Source of the DNA: Acidobacteriota bacterium
GTDB lineage: Bacteria > Acidobacteriota > Terriglobia > Bryobacterales > Bryobacteraceae
Direction of reading: 5' to 3'
DNA length: 64,000 nucleotides
Assembly: GCA_016185425.1 (NCBI GenBank)
Contig: JACPNQ010000025.1
Coordinates: 29,936 to 93,935 of the forward strand
Each line of letters opens with the position of its first letter. The first letter of the stretch is position 1. Below, piece after piece: positions 42,953-50,916 of this stretch. The position numbers were made by a program, and so were the translations under genes. The notes under the pieces were generated by a model. That model was not told where the DNA came from. It saw only the letters and a program-made list of their open reading frames with translations, and made no database searches.

Positions 42953-44563
42953 ATGCGCTGGTATCAGAACCTCAAGCAACAGAAATTGCTCTCTCTCACA
43001 CTTCTCGTGTTCACCATGTCGGTGGGCATCCTCATCGGCACGCTGGCCAGTGGCAGCGTTAGCGCCGCGCGCGGCCAGGCCGCCGCCCCAGACGCGACGC
43101 CCCTTACCGTCCCGCCGGCCGCTTCTTCCCCCAACGAATTTACAAAGCTCGCCAAAATGGCTGAGCCCGCTGTGGTCAATATCACGGCTGAGGTTACCGG
43201 CAAAGTGACCACCTCCCGCCGCCGCACCGTGCAGCCCGATGACGACGAAGAGGGCGGCGATGAAATGGAGATGTTCCGCCGCTTCTTCGGTCGCCAGGGC
43301 CAGGGAGCACCGAACGTCCGGCCCCGTCCCCGCGAAGCGACCGGCTCCGGTTTCATCGTTGACAAGAACGGCTACATCGTGACAAATTTTCATGTCGTGG
43401 AACGGGCCGACAGCCTGAAGGTCAAGGTCTCCGGTGACGACCGCGAGTACAAGGCCAAAGTGATCGGCACCGATTGGGAAAGCGATATCGCCGTCATCCA
43501 CATCGACGCCGGCAAAAGCCTCCCGTATCTGAAGATGGGCAACTCCGATGCTGTGCAGGTCGGTGACTGGGCCGTTGCCATTGGCTCCCCGTTCGGCCTC
43601 GCGGCGACCGTCACCGCCGGTATCATCAGCGCCACCGGCCGCGATCTCCCCAGCGCCGAGCAGTTCCAGCGCTTCATCCAAACCGACGCTGCCATCAATC
43701 CCGGCAACTCCGGCGGCCCGCTCATGAATATTCATGGTGAGGTCATCGGCGTGAACACCGCCATCGCCACCCAGTCCGGCGGCTACCAGGGCATCGGTTT
43801 CGCTCTCCCCGCCAACCAGATGGTGAAGGTCTACAACAGCATCATCCAGTACGGGCGCGCCAAACGCGGCTCCATCGGCATTAGCTGGAACAAGAACGAG
43901 AAACCGGAAGTGCTGAAAGCCGCCGGCGTCACCAACGGCGTGCTTGTCACCACCGTTACCCCGAAGGGGCCCGCGGAAAAGGCCGGCCTCCGGGCGGAAG
44001 ATGTCATCGTCGCGATCAACGGCAAGACCATCAAGAACGGTGATGAGCTCGTCGGCATAGTCTCCGACACGCCGGTCGACAACTCTCTTAAAATCACCGT
44101 CGACCGCGGCGGCAAGAAGATGGACTTCAACGTCCTCGTCCAGGATCGCCTGGAAGTCTTTAAGGATGACGAAAAGTTCGCTCGTCATCGCGAAGATGTC
44201 GAAGTGCCCGGCATCAAACCCGAAGGCACACCCGCCAAGTTCGGCATCTCCATCCGGTCCATGTCGCCGCAGGAGAAGGATACCCTCAAGCTCGGCGACG
44301 AACGTGGCGTCTACGTCACTCGCGTCGAGGATACCTCCTTCGCGGCGGAGATCGGCATCCAGGAGCGCGACGTGATCGTCAGCGTCAACCGCCAGCCGGT
44401 CACTTCGCTCGAGGACCTTCGCCGGGTGCAGGGCGCTCTCAAGCCCGGGGACGCCGTCGCCTTCCGCGTGATGCGCCCCATCCCCGCCGCTGCCAGCCGC
44501 AAGTCGTCCGAGGTCACCTATCAAACGTTCTTCGCCGCGGGCACACTGCCGCTGAAGGAATAA
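42953..44563 (+). CDS. htrA: HtrA/DegP-type periplasmic serine protease with two PDZ domains
   Basis: The 536-residue protein has an N-terminal membrane segment (LLSLTLLVFTMSVGILIGTL) and a trypsin-like domain with H147 (YIVTNFHVVE), D178 (WESDIAVIHI) and S253 (INPGNSGGPL). Two PDZ domains follow (about 290-385, GAKGPAEKAGLRAEDVIV-like, and 415-510, FAAEIGIQERDVIVSVNRQP). It degrades or refolds damaged envelope proteins. AGGAAGGT lies upstream of the ATG. A strong terminator follows. An envelope-stress role beside a kinase/sigma pair is plausible but inferred. Confidence 0.93.
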   Translation: MRWYQNLKQQKLLSLTLLVFTMSVGILIGTLASGSVSAARGQAAAPDATPLTVPPAASSPNEFTKLAKMAEPAVVNITAEVTGKVTTSRRRTVQPDDDEEGGDEMEMFRRFFGRQGQGAPNVRPRPREATGSGFIVDKNGYIVTNFHVVERADSLKVKVSGDDREYKAKVIGTDWESDIAVIHIDAGKSLPYLKMGNSDAVQVGDWAVAIGSPFGLAATVTAGIISATGRDLPSAEQFQRFIQTDAAINPGNSGGPLMNIHGEVIGVNTAIATQSGGYQGIGFALPANQMVKVYNSIIQYGRAKRGSIGISWNKNEKPEVLKAAGVTNGVLVTTVTPKGPAEKAGLRAEDVIVAINGKTIKNGDELVGIVSDTPVDNSLKITVDRGGKKMDFNVLVQDRLEVFKDDEKFARHREDVEVPGIKPEGTPAKFGISIRSMSPQEKDTLKLGDERGVYVTRVEDTSFAAEIGIQERDVIVSVNRQPVTSLEDLRRVQGALKPGDAVAFRVMRPIPAAASRKSSEVTYQTFFAAGTLPLKE

Positions 44564-44580
44564 CCCGGAACCGTTAGTCG

Positions 44581-44615
44581 AAAAAAGGGGAGGCCCAACC
44601 AGCCTCCCCTTTTTT
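44581..44615. terminator. Strong bidirectional terminator
   Basis: AAAAAAGGGGAGGC (44581-44594) pairs perfectly with GCCTCCCCTTTTTT (44602-44615) around the loop CCAACCA, giving a GC-rich stem with A and T tracts. It separates the convergent protease and kinase genes; the kinase stop codon lies at the edge of the T tract. Confidence 0.92.
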
Positions 44616-46990
44616 TATTTTCTAGCCGCTTCCAACGCCTTCCGAATCTCCTCCACCTGCTCCGATATCTCCTTCCGTCCCGGAGCCCGCTTCTGCAGTG
44701 CTAGAAAATCCTGCCGTGCCTGTTCCAACAGCGCAATGCCCTCCGCTCGCTGCCCGATTGTCAATCGCGCCTGACCCGACACTCTGCGAAGCTGCCCTAA
44801 ATCCCCCTTCTCGCTGAAGGACTCCATCACGGAAGCCCCTCCTCCCATCATCAGATCCATCGCGCGGTCCAACAGTAAAATCGCCTGCGCCGTCCGGCCC
44901 ATCCGAATCAGCAGATCCGCGGTCCGCCAACATGCCGAAGCCAGGCCGGCGCGTGCACGAAAATTCTTCTCGTCTTTCTTGAACAGATCCTCCCGTAACG
45001 CCACAACCTCGCGGTAGCCCTCCAGCGCCTCCGCCAGCCGGCCCTGCTGAATGCGGATATAGGCGATATCGCTGATGCTATAGGAGATCGCCGTGCGCGC
45101 ACCCAGGCTTAGGGGTTCCTCCGCCAGAATTTTCTTTTCAAGCTCCATCGCCGCCGCATACTTCGTGTAGGCCTCGTCCAGGCGGCCCAGCCGGATCAGC
45201 AGACCGCCCATGCGTTTCGCGACCAACGCCACGTTGCCCCGAAGCCGCCGGTCGCCCGGATTCGCCGCCAACAGTTGCTGGCGTATCGCCAGGTCCTGTT
45301 GCCGCATCGCAAGTGAGCCTTCGTAATCGCCCCGCTCCGTCAGGACATCGGCTCTCGCATAGTAGGCATCGGCCAGAAGTTCCGGCTGCCCCGCGGCAAG
45401 GTCGATCGCCCGCAACGTGTGTTCGTCGCCGCCGGAGTTGATCAGCGCCTTTGCCAGCGCCGCCCGCACCTGGTTCGACTCCGCCGCCTTTCCCTTCACC
45501 TCTTCCAGGGTCGAAATCGCCTTTGCGTAACTCACCTCCGCCGCTTTCCGATTGCCCAGATTGGCCCCGCCCGCCTGGCCCTGCACGTCGCCCACGCGCC
45601 GGTATGCGGCGGCCAGCTCGATACGCAACGCCACGTCGTCGCCCGCCTCCGCCGCCAGTCCATCCAGGTACTCCAACGCCCGAGTCAGCATCAACGCCCG
45701 CGCCGCCGTCGTCCCCGGAACATCCACAATCGAATCGTGAAACTCGTTGATAACGGAGTTCGCCAGCTTCCGCAGCTTGTCGAATCGCTGCTGCGCCTGC
45801 CGCCGCTCCGCCTGCGCCTGGCGGTACTGCCAGAACGTCGTCGCAAAACCGCCCGCCAGCGCTAATGCCACCACCACTCCAGCAGCCACCAGCAACCGGT
45901 TCCTGCGAACGAATCGCGCCGCCCGATAGGAGAACGTCGGCTTCCGCGCCGCAACCGGCCGGCCCTCCAGATATCGCTGAATATCGTCCGAAAACTCTTT
46001 CGCCGACCCATACCGCTTCCCCGGATCCCGCTCCATCGCTTTTAGAACGATATTGTCCAGATCCCCACGCAGAACCTCCCGCAACGGTTCACCCGTTGGA
46101 GCGCGCGTCTCGCCGGCCGCCGTCGACGGAACCACCGGCTCTCCCGAACGGTCTCGCTCGCCTGGCGAAAACGGCGCCTGGCCCGCAAGCAACTGGTAGA
46201 GCACGACGCCTAGAGAATAGATATCGGACGCCGTCGTCACCGCCTCTCCCTCCAACTGCTCCGGGCTCGCATAGGCCGGCGTCAACATCCGCTCGCTCAC
46301 CACCGTCACGTCGTTCCCATCGTTGACCAGCTTCGCGATTCCAAAGTCCACCAGCTTCGGCACGCCGTCTTCGGTGACCAGAATGTTGGCCGGCTTGATG
46401 TCGCGGTGCACCACCAGCCGCTGATGCGCGTACTGCACAGCGCCGCATACCAGTTGAAACAACCGCAGCCGTTCGCCAATCGACGGCTTCCGGTCTTCCA
46501 CATAACGGTCCAGCGGCCTGCCCTCGATGAACTCCATCACGAAGAACGGCCGTCCGTCCGGCGTCACGCCCCCGTCCAGCAACCGCGCCACGTTCGGATG
46601 GTTCAACGATGCCAGGATCTGCCGTTCCGCCTGGAAATGGCGCAAGATCAGATCGGTGTCCATCCCCCGCCGCAGGACCTTCACGGCCGCGTTCTGCTCG
46701 TACAGGCCATCGGCGCGCGACGCCCGATAAATGCGTCCCATGCCGCCATGCCCGACCTCCGCTTCTAACTGCCACGGCCCGAGACGCATCCCTCCGTCCG
46801 GCAACGAAACCGCGGGCTTTTCCAGAAATTCTCCCGCCTCGGCGTGAAAGGCCAACAGCGATTCGGCCTCCGCCCGCAGCTCCGAGTCCTCCCCGCACAC
46901 CCGGTTCAAATGGGCCGTCCGTTCCTCCTTCTCCATCTCCAGGCACTCGGCAACCAGCACCTTCACCCGCCGCCACGTTTCCGGGCTCAT
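44615..46990 (-). CDS. Membrane Ser/Thr protein kinase with C-terminal TPR-like sensor
   Basis: The 791-residue protein has a kinase domain (about 70-335) with the glycine loop GHGGMGRIYRA, Lys104, catalytic VHRDIKPANILV (D197), DFGIAKL (D215) and YASPEQLEGEA, a membrane helix LLVAAGVVVALALAGGFATT (about 370-390) and an extracytoplasmic helical-repeat region to the end. This is the Acidobacterial PknB-like architecture. The ATG at 46990 overlaps the sigma-factor stop (ATGA); earlier in-frame starts lie inside the sigma gene. Coupling suggests the kinase controls or is co-expressed with the sigma factor. Confidence 0.9.
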   Translation of the reverse strand: MSPETWRRVKVLVAECLEMEKEERTAHLNRVCGEDSELRAEAESLLAFHAEAGEFLEKPAVSLPDGGMRLGPWQLEAEVGHGGMGRIYRASRADGLYEQNAAVKVLRRGMDTDLILRHFQAERQILASLNHPNVARLLDGGVTPDGRPFFVMEFIEGRPLDRYVEDRKPSIGERLRLFQLVCGAVQYAHQRLVVHRDIKPANILVTEDGVPKLVDFGIAKLVNDGNDVTVVSERMLTPAYASPEQLEGEAVTTASDIYSLGVVLYQLLAGQAPFSPGERDRSGEPVVPSTAAGETRAPTGEPLREVLRGDLDNIVLKAMERDPGKRYGSAKEFSDDIQRYLEGRPVAARKPTFSYRAARFVRRNRLLVAAGVVVALALAGGFATTFWQYRQAQAERRQAQQRFDKLRKLANSVINEFHDSIVDVPGTTAARALMLTRALEYLDGLAAEAGDDVALRIELAAAYRRVGDVQGQAGGANLGNRKAAEVSYAKAISTLEEVKGKAAESNQVRAALAKALINSGGDEHTLRAIDLAAGQPELLADAYYARADVLTERGDYEGSLAMRQQDLAIRQQLLAANPGDRRLRGNVALVAKRMGGLLIRLGRLDEAYTKYAAAMELEKKILAEEPLSLGARTAISYSISDIAYIRIQQGRLAEALEGYREVVALREDLFKKDEKNFRARAGLASACWRTADLLIRMGRTAQAILLLDRAMDLMMGGGASVMESFSEKGDLGQLRRVSGQARLTIGQRAEGIALLEQARQDFLALQKRAPGRKEISEQVEEIRKALEAARK

Positions 46991-47550
46991 TTCCATTTGC
47001 GGCTCAACTCCCGATACAGCCACGCCCGCGCCGTTGCCCATTCCCGCTTCACCGTTCGCGGCGAAACGCCCGTTACTACTGCGCACTCCTCAATCGTCAA
47101 CCCCCCAAAAAACCGCAGTTCCACAATCCGTCCCTGCTCGGCATCCATCTGCGCCAATGACGCCAACGCGTCATCCAACCCCAGCACGTCCACTCCGACC
47201 TCACTCGCCGCATCCGCCGCATCCTCCAACGGCACGCGAATTCCGATGTTCCGCTTCTCCGCCCCGCGCGCCCGCGCATGGTCCACCAGGATCTGCCGGA
47301 TCAATCGCGAGGCAACGCCGAAGAAATGCGCCCGGCTCTCCCAATCCACATTCGCGCCCTTCACCAGCCGTAGGTACGCTTCATTCGCCAATGCCGTTGA
47401 TTGCAGCGTGTGTGCATGGTTCTCCCAGCGCAGGCAGCGGTCCGCCACGCGCCGCAGCTCGTCATACACCAGCGGCATCAACTCATCCAGCGCGGCCGCT
47501 TCGCCGCCTCGCCATCGAGTGAGAAGTTCCGTTATCGCATGATCGGCCAT
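46987..47550 (-). CDS. ECF-family RNA polymerase sigma factor
   Basis: The 187-residue protein has region 2 (YDELRRVADRCLRWENHAHT, then LANEAYLRLV, SRAHFFGVASRLIRQILVDH) and region 4 HTH (LRFFGGLTIEECAVVTGVSP, TVKREWATARAWLYRELS). It belongs to the ECF subgroup regularly encoded upstream of Ser/Thr kinases in Acidobacteria and Planctomycetes. GGAG lies six bases before the ATG. No anti-sigma gene is adjacent; the coupled kinase probably acts as its signal partner (inference). Confidence 0.9.
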   Translation of the reverse strand: MADHAITELLTRWRGGEAAALDELMPLVYDELRRVADRCLRWENHAHTLQSTALANEAYLRLVKGANVDWESRAHFFGVASRLIRQILVDHARARGAEKRNIGIRVPLEDAADAASEVGVDVLGLDDALASLAQMDAEQGRIVELRFFGGLTIEECAVVTGVSPRTVKREWATARAWLYRELSRKWK

Positions 47551-47650
47551 GGTAGCTCCGCCCGCCCCTTCAGGCTAATACAAAACGGTAAAATGGCTGG
47601 CCCAAATCGCCGGACGATATCGCATCACTAAGTAGAGAGGTCTTTTTTCG

Positions 47651-49081
47651 ATGAAAAACGTCGTCATCGCTATAACCCTATCCGTGCCCCTCCTGGCCGA
47701 CATTCGCGTAAAATCCACGATTACGGCCGCCGGCTCCACCACCGAATCCACTGTTTATACAAAGGGTCCCCGCCAGCGCCTGGAGTACGGCGCCGATGCG
47801 ACCCTGATTCAACAGTGCGATCGCAAGCGCCTTCTGCAACTCGACACCGCCATAAGCACGTTCCAGACCATCGAAACGACGGCGCCTCCGCCCGTCGATC
47901 CGCAACAGCTCAAGGGCGGCCCGGTTTCCGTAAAGACGATACTCACCGATACCGGCGAAACCAAGATGATGTTTGGCTACAAGGCGCGCCACATCAAATC
48001 CGTGGTTACCCGCACGCCGTCGGCCGAAGCCTGCGATAAAACCAGTTCAACGGTCGAGACCGATGGCTGGTATATCGACCTCCCCGGCGCAACGCTCGCC
48101 TGCACGCTCGAGCCCGCCGCGCCCACGGCCTCTGCATGCCAGGACCAGATCAAACCCGAGCTCCAGGGAAAAGCAAAACTCGGCTACCCGCTTGCCTACG
48201 CCATCACCACCAGGACCGGCGATGCTAAGGCGGAGACCATTTCCATGCAAGTGCTCGAACTCGAGATAAAGGATCTGCCGGACGCGCTATTCGACACTCC
48301 CCAAGGCTGGACCGATGCCAAGGCGAAAAAGGCCGGGATCACCCGCATCGCCGTCGCCCCCGTGAACGACAAGACCGGCCCCGGCGGTCCCGCCTATACC
48401 CAGCGCATCTTCAAGGACCTCGGCCTCGCGAAAGTCGAAACGGTTCAACTCAATCCTGGCACCCAGCCCGAGCAACTCGCGCGCGCCAGAGCCTCCGAAG
48501 CCGACTTCGTCCTGGTCGCTGAAGTCGCGGAAGTCAAGAAGCCCGACCCGAAGGCCGCCGCCGGCAGCGGCGCAAAGCGCTTCGGAGGAATGCTTTCCAA
48601 AGCGACAAACTTGGTCAACCCGAAGGAAGCCTGGGAAGCGCGCATCGATTACCGCCTGCTCTCACCGGCCGACGGCGCGGTCCTCTTCACCTCCTCCGCG
48701 TCGGGGAAGACGGGCGGCAACACGTTCAACGTGCGCGGCGCTATCAACCTCGCCACCACTGTCGGTTCCATGATGGTCCTCGGTCCCATGGGCGCCAACA
48801 TGATGCGTGGCAACCTCGGCAATATGCTGACGCAAATGAACGGAAACGGCGGCCTCTTCGCTAACGGCGCGATGGGTCCCGGAGCGATGAACGGCATGAG
48901 CCCCGCGGCGGGAGCCGTCGGTCCGTCGCTCTCCGGAATGCGGATGCTCGCCTTCGCCCAGTCGGCCAACGCCGCACCGGCGCCGGCCGGCAACGCCACC
49001 GGTGAGAGCGAACAATCGAAAGCCGTCGACTCAGCCATCGGCGAGATGCTGAAGGGTGTTCTCGCGCAGACGAAGAAGTAG
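47651..49081 (+). CDS. Secreted protein of unknown function, two domains
   Basis: The 476-residue protein has a signal peptide (MKNVVIAITLSVPLLA). The N-terminal half (about 20-215) is a beta-rich region resembling LolA/DUF4412-type folds (STVYTKGPRQRLEYG, MMFGYKARHIKSVV). The second half contains ITRIAVAPVNDKTGPGGPAY, EADFVLVAEVAEVKK and WEARIDYRLLSPADGAVLFT, which resembles CsgG/GNA1162-like envelope proteins, followed by a Gly/Met/Asn-rich stretch. Assignment is only by pattern. AGAGAGGT precedes the ATG. It is divergent from the sigma-factor gene. Confidence 0.65.
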   Translation: MKNVVIAITLSVPLLADIRVKSTITAAGSTTESTVYTKGPRQRLEYGADATLIQQCDRKRLLQLDTAISTFQTIETTAPPPVDPQQLKGGPVSVKTILTDTGETKMMFGYKARHIKSVVTRTPSAEACDKTSSTVETDGWYIDLPGATLACTLEPAAPTASACQDQIKPELQGKAKLGYPLAYAITTRTGDAKAETISMQVLELEIKDLPDALFDTPQGWTDAKAKKAGITRIAVAPVNDKTGPGGPAYTQRIFKDLGLAKVETVQLNPGTQPEQLARARASEADFVLVAEVAEVKKPDPKAAAGSGAKRFGGMLSKATNLVNPKEAWEARIDYRLLSPADGAVLFTSSASGKTGGNTFNVRGAINLATTVGSMMVLGPMGANMMRGNLGNMLTQMNGNGGLFANGAMGPGAMNGMSPAAGAVGPSLSGMRMLAFAQSANAAPAPAGNATGESEQSKAVDSAIGEMLKGVLAQTKK

Positions 49082-49177
49082 GGAGCGGCCCAGCCGCACC
49101 GCACACACTTCGGCCGCACCACCGGTCCGCAGATCGGCGCGAGAATCATCACGATGGTGATCCGTCTGGAGTTCTGA
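49082..49177 (+). pseudogene. Orphan C-terminal end of a TonB-type receptor
   Basis: Directly after the previous stop, and in the same frame, the sequence encodes HFGRTTGPQIGARIITMVIR LEF and a stop. This is the typical last barrel strand of Oar-like receptors (FGRxTGxx...RLEF), ending in phenylalanine. No other part of a receptor is present. It is likely a remnant of a deleted gene, as at 13615-13750. Confidence 0.55.
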
Positions 49178-49180
49178 TTT

Positions 49181-49218
49181 ACGTAGTGGCTATCTGTTGC
49201 ACCAGGCAGCCACTACGT
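49181..49218. terminator. Hairpin terminator between convergent genes
   Basis: ACGTAGTGGCT (49181-49191) pairs perfectly with AGCCACTACGT (49208-49218) around a 16-base loop, followed by TTTCT. It lies between a plus-strand gene and the minus-strand PEP-CTERM gene and can serve both. Confidence 0.7.
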
Positions 49219-49230
49219 TTCTACGCCCGC

Positions 49231-49995
49231 CTATGCCACTCTTCGCCGCCAGGCGACCCCGGCGACGATGAGCCCTGCTCCGATCATCCACAGGCTTGAC
49301 GGTTCCGGCGCCGGTACATCGCCACCCGGACCCGGCTGAATCGTGCTGATCCGTGTGATGAACACGGTCTCAGACCCCGCATTGGCGCCGCTGGCCGATG
49401 CCGAGACGCCGATCACGAGACCAGGGTTAGCCGCAAGCAGGGCATTCGCCGCCGCTGATTGCGCCGCATCCAGTTGGAACCCATAACCCGCGCTGCCCAC
49501 GCCCGGAAAGTCCGTCGCGAAGAACGGGCTTATTGTTGCAAACGAACCCAGCAGAATACCCGCTGGACTAAAAAGGTTCAACGACAAGTTCGAAAGAGTA
49601 ATCGGCTTGTCGGCCGCGTTACCCCCCTCATTGCCGTTGAAGACAAGGACCAGATTCGCTAGCGTGTTCGCTCCGGTTGAAGCGAATCCCAGCCCGGCCG
49701 CCGTATACGTGTTGTTTCCGGAACCGGTCTGTTCGTTGGTTACTCCGCCGGGAGCCGTCACGCCGCCGAAGCACTGCGCCGTTCCCGTCGCCGTCGTACC
49801 CGTCCCAGCAATCCCGACGCATCCTACTTCGACGCCGGTATTCTGAAACGTTACAAGCGTGTTTACAGCTCCAATTCCGTTTCCGCTGCTCGGTAGGCTG
49901 CCGATCGGAATCAAGGCTGCGAAGGCTGAGGTCGTCCATATGCCAAGTGCAAGAAATCCTTGCAGAGTTGTACGGATCATAATCACCACTTTCAT
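49231..49995 (-). CDS. PEP-CTERM sorting-domain protein
   Basis: The 254-residue protein has a signal peptide (MIRTTLQGFLALGIWTTSAF), a low-complexity beta-rich body with many Gly, Thr, Asn and Ala, and the C-terminal PAPEPSSLWMIGAGLIVAGV AWRRR: PEP motif, transmembrane helix and arginine tail. Such proteins are sorted by exosortase to the exterior, often with exopolysaccharide; no exosortase gene is in the window. The ATG at 49995 has AGGA eight bases upstream, inside a hairpin. Confidence 0.87.
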   Translation of the reverse strand: MKVVIMIRTTLQGFLALGIWTTSAFAALIPIGSLPSSGNGIGAVNTLVTFQNTGVEVGCVGIAGTGTTATGTAQCFGGVTAPGGVTNEQTGSGNNTYTAAGLGFASTGANTLANLVLVFNGNEGGNAADKPITLSNLSLNLFSPAGILLGSFATISPFFATDFPGVGSAGYGFQLDAAQSAAANALLAANPGLVIGVSASASGANAGSETVFITRISTIQPGPGGDVPAPEPSSLWMIGAGLIVAGVAWRRRVA

Positions 49996-50000
49996 CAGTT

Positions 50001-50020
50001 CCTAAGGCACATACCTTAGG
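50001..50020 (-). promoter_or_regulatory. Leader hairpin covering the Shine-Dalgarno of the PEP-CTERM gene
   Basis: CCTAAGG (50001-50007) and CCTTAGG (50014-50020) form a perfect 7-bp inverted repeat with a 6-base loop. On the transcript the second arm contains the AGGA that precedes the PEP-CTERM ATG, so folding would hide the ribosome-binding site. The structure is visible; the regulatory role is inferred. Confidence 0.5.
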
Positions 50021-50041
50021 TTGAGAGTGCGATTATGTCCG

Positions 50042-50053
50042 CTGTCCGGACAG
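50042..50053. promoter_or_regulatory. 12-bp perfect palindrome, possible operator
   Basis: CTGTCCGGACAG is a perfect palindrome 47 bases upstream of the PEP-CTERM start codon, between this gene and the end of the DUF4097-like gene. It could be a repressor or activator site. No other copy was noticed nearby. Confidence 0.4.
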
Positions 50054-50079
50054 TTCCAAAACGTTACACCGAGAAAATC

Positions 50080-50871
50080 TTATAGCTTTTGAATGTGGAC
50101 TCCGCCATTATTTGTCTTGACATTGATTGCGGGTCCGCCGGAGCCGATTGTAAAATCCACGTTCTTCGGGCGGCGTTCGCGGCTTCGCATTTCGGGCAGC
50201 GGGAAGTCGGACTGGATACCGCCGTTGTTGGTCTCCGCATGAACCCGGGCCGAATAGTTCTGCGGCAGGGAGAGATGAATCCCGCCGTTGTGCGTATCGA
50301 AATTGAGCTGCCCGCCCTCCGCCGACGCCATCTCTACATGAATCCCGCCGTTGTGTGTCGAACCGGTCACATCGCCGGCCACGCGCGCGAGATGCACGCC
50401 GCCATTGTGCGTCCGCATTTCCAGGCGTCCGCGGATATCGGTGACGTGGATGCCGCCATTATGCGCCGATGCCTTCAGATCGGTGTTGTGCGGCGTAAAC
50501 ACTTCAAAGCTCACCGCCCACCCCCGATTGTCCAGGTTTTCCGGTCCTGTGGCGCGCAGAATGCCGCTCGATGTTTCCACCTGCACCTGTCCGGCCAGAA
50601 GCGAAGCCTCGGAATCGGTTGGCGCCCATGCCTCGACACGAGCCCGTACCAACGTTTGGCCTTGCGACCAGCCTTTGACCGACACCCCGCCATTGTGTCC
50701 GGCGTCGACGGTCAGTCTTCCCAAAACCGGCAGCGTCTGCTCGGACATCTTGCAGGATCGCGCCTGCTCGTGGTTACGGTTATTCTCGCAATTCAGTTCT
50801 CTGTTCCGGTTCTCCCGCATCTGCGCCGAAAGGCCGGCGGCCAGCAGTAGCATCAGTAAGGCAGGCTTCAT
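50080..50871 (-). CDS. Secreted DUF4097-like repeat protein with NGG motifs
   Basis: The 263-residue protein has a signal peptide (MKPALLMLLLAAGLSAQ), a Cys-containing N-terminal stretch (LNCENNRN...ARSC) and a beta-helix-like region with about seven NGG motifs about 16-20 residues apart: AGHNGGVSVKG, SAHNGGIHVTD, RTHNGGVHLAR, STHNGGIHVEM, DTHNGGIHLSL, ETNNGGIQSDF, KTNNGGVHIQK. This spacing suits stacked turns of the DUF4097 adhesin-like fold. It is predicted envelope-located; function unknown. It follows the UnbV-TPR gene by 45 bases. Confidence 0.8.
   Translation of the reverse strand: MKPALLMLLLAAGLSAQMRENRNRELNCENNRNHEQARSCKMSEQTLPVLGRLTVDAGHNGGVSVKGWSQGQTLVRARVEAWAPTDSEASLLAGQVQVETSSGILRATGPENLDNRGWAVSFEVFTPHNTDLKASAHNGGIHVTDIRGRLEMRTHNGGVHLARVAGDVTGSTHNGGIHVEMASAEGGQLNFDTHNGGIHLSLPQNYSARVHAETNNGGIQSDFPLPEMRSRERRPKNVDFTIGSGGPAINVKTNNGGVHIQKL
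50235..50470 (+). repeat. Coding tandem repeat in the DUF4097-like gene
   Basis: The consensus ATGAATCCCGCCGTTGTGCG, or ATGNAYGCCGCCATTNTGCG, recurs about every 50-60 bases on the plus strand. It encodes the HNGG turns on the minus strand. The spacing follows the protein repeat, so it is not a CRISPR array. Confidence 0.7.
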
Positions 50872-50916
50872 TGTCGTTTACTCCTCGGGGACTAATACGC
50901 AGCCATCCCCGATCGG

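Noticed and set aside
42935..44524. 529-residue open frame antisense to the protease
   Set aside because: The plus strand has an intact catalytic triad and PDZ domains; the antisense frame has no domains.
50235..50470. Possible CRISPR-like array
   Set aside because: The repeats are in coding register, imperfect, and encode the HNGG protein repeat; no cas genes.
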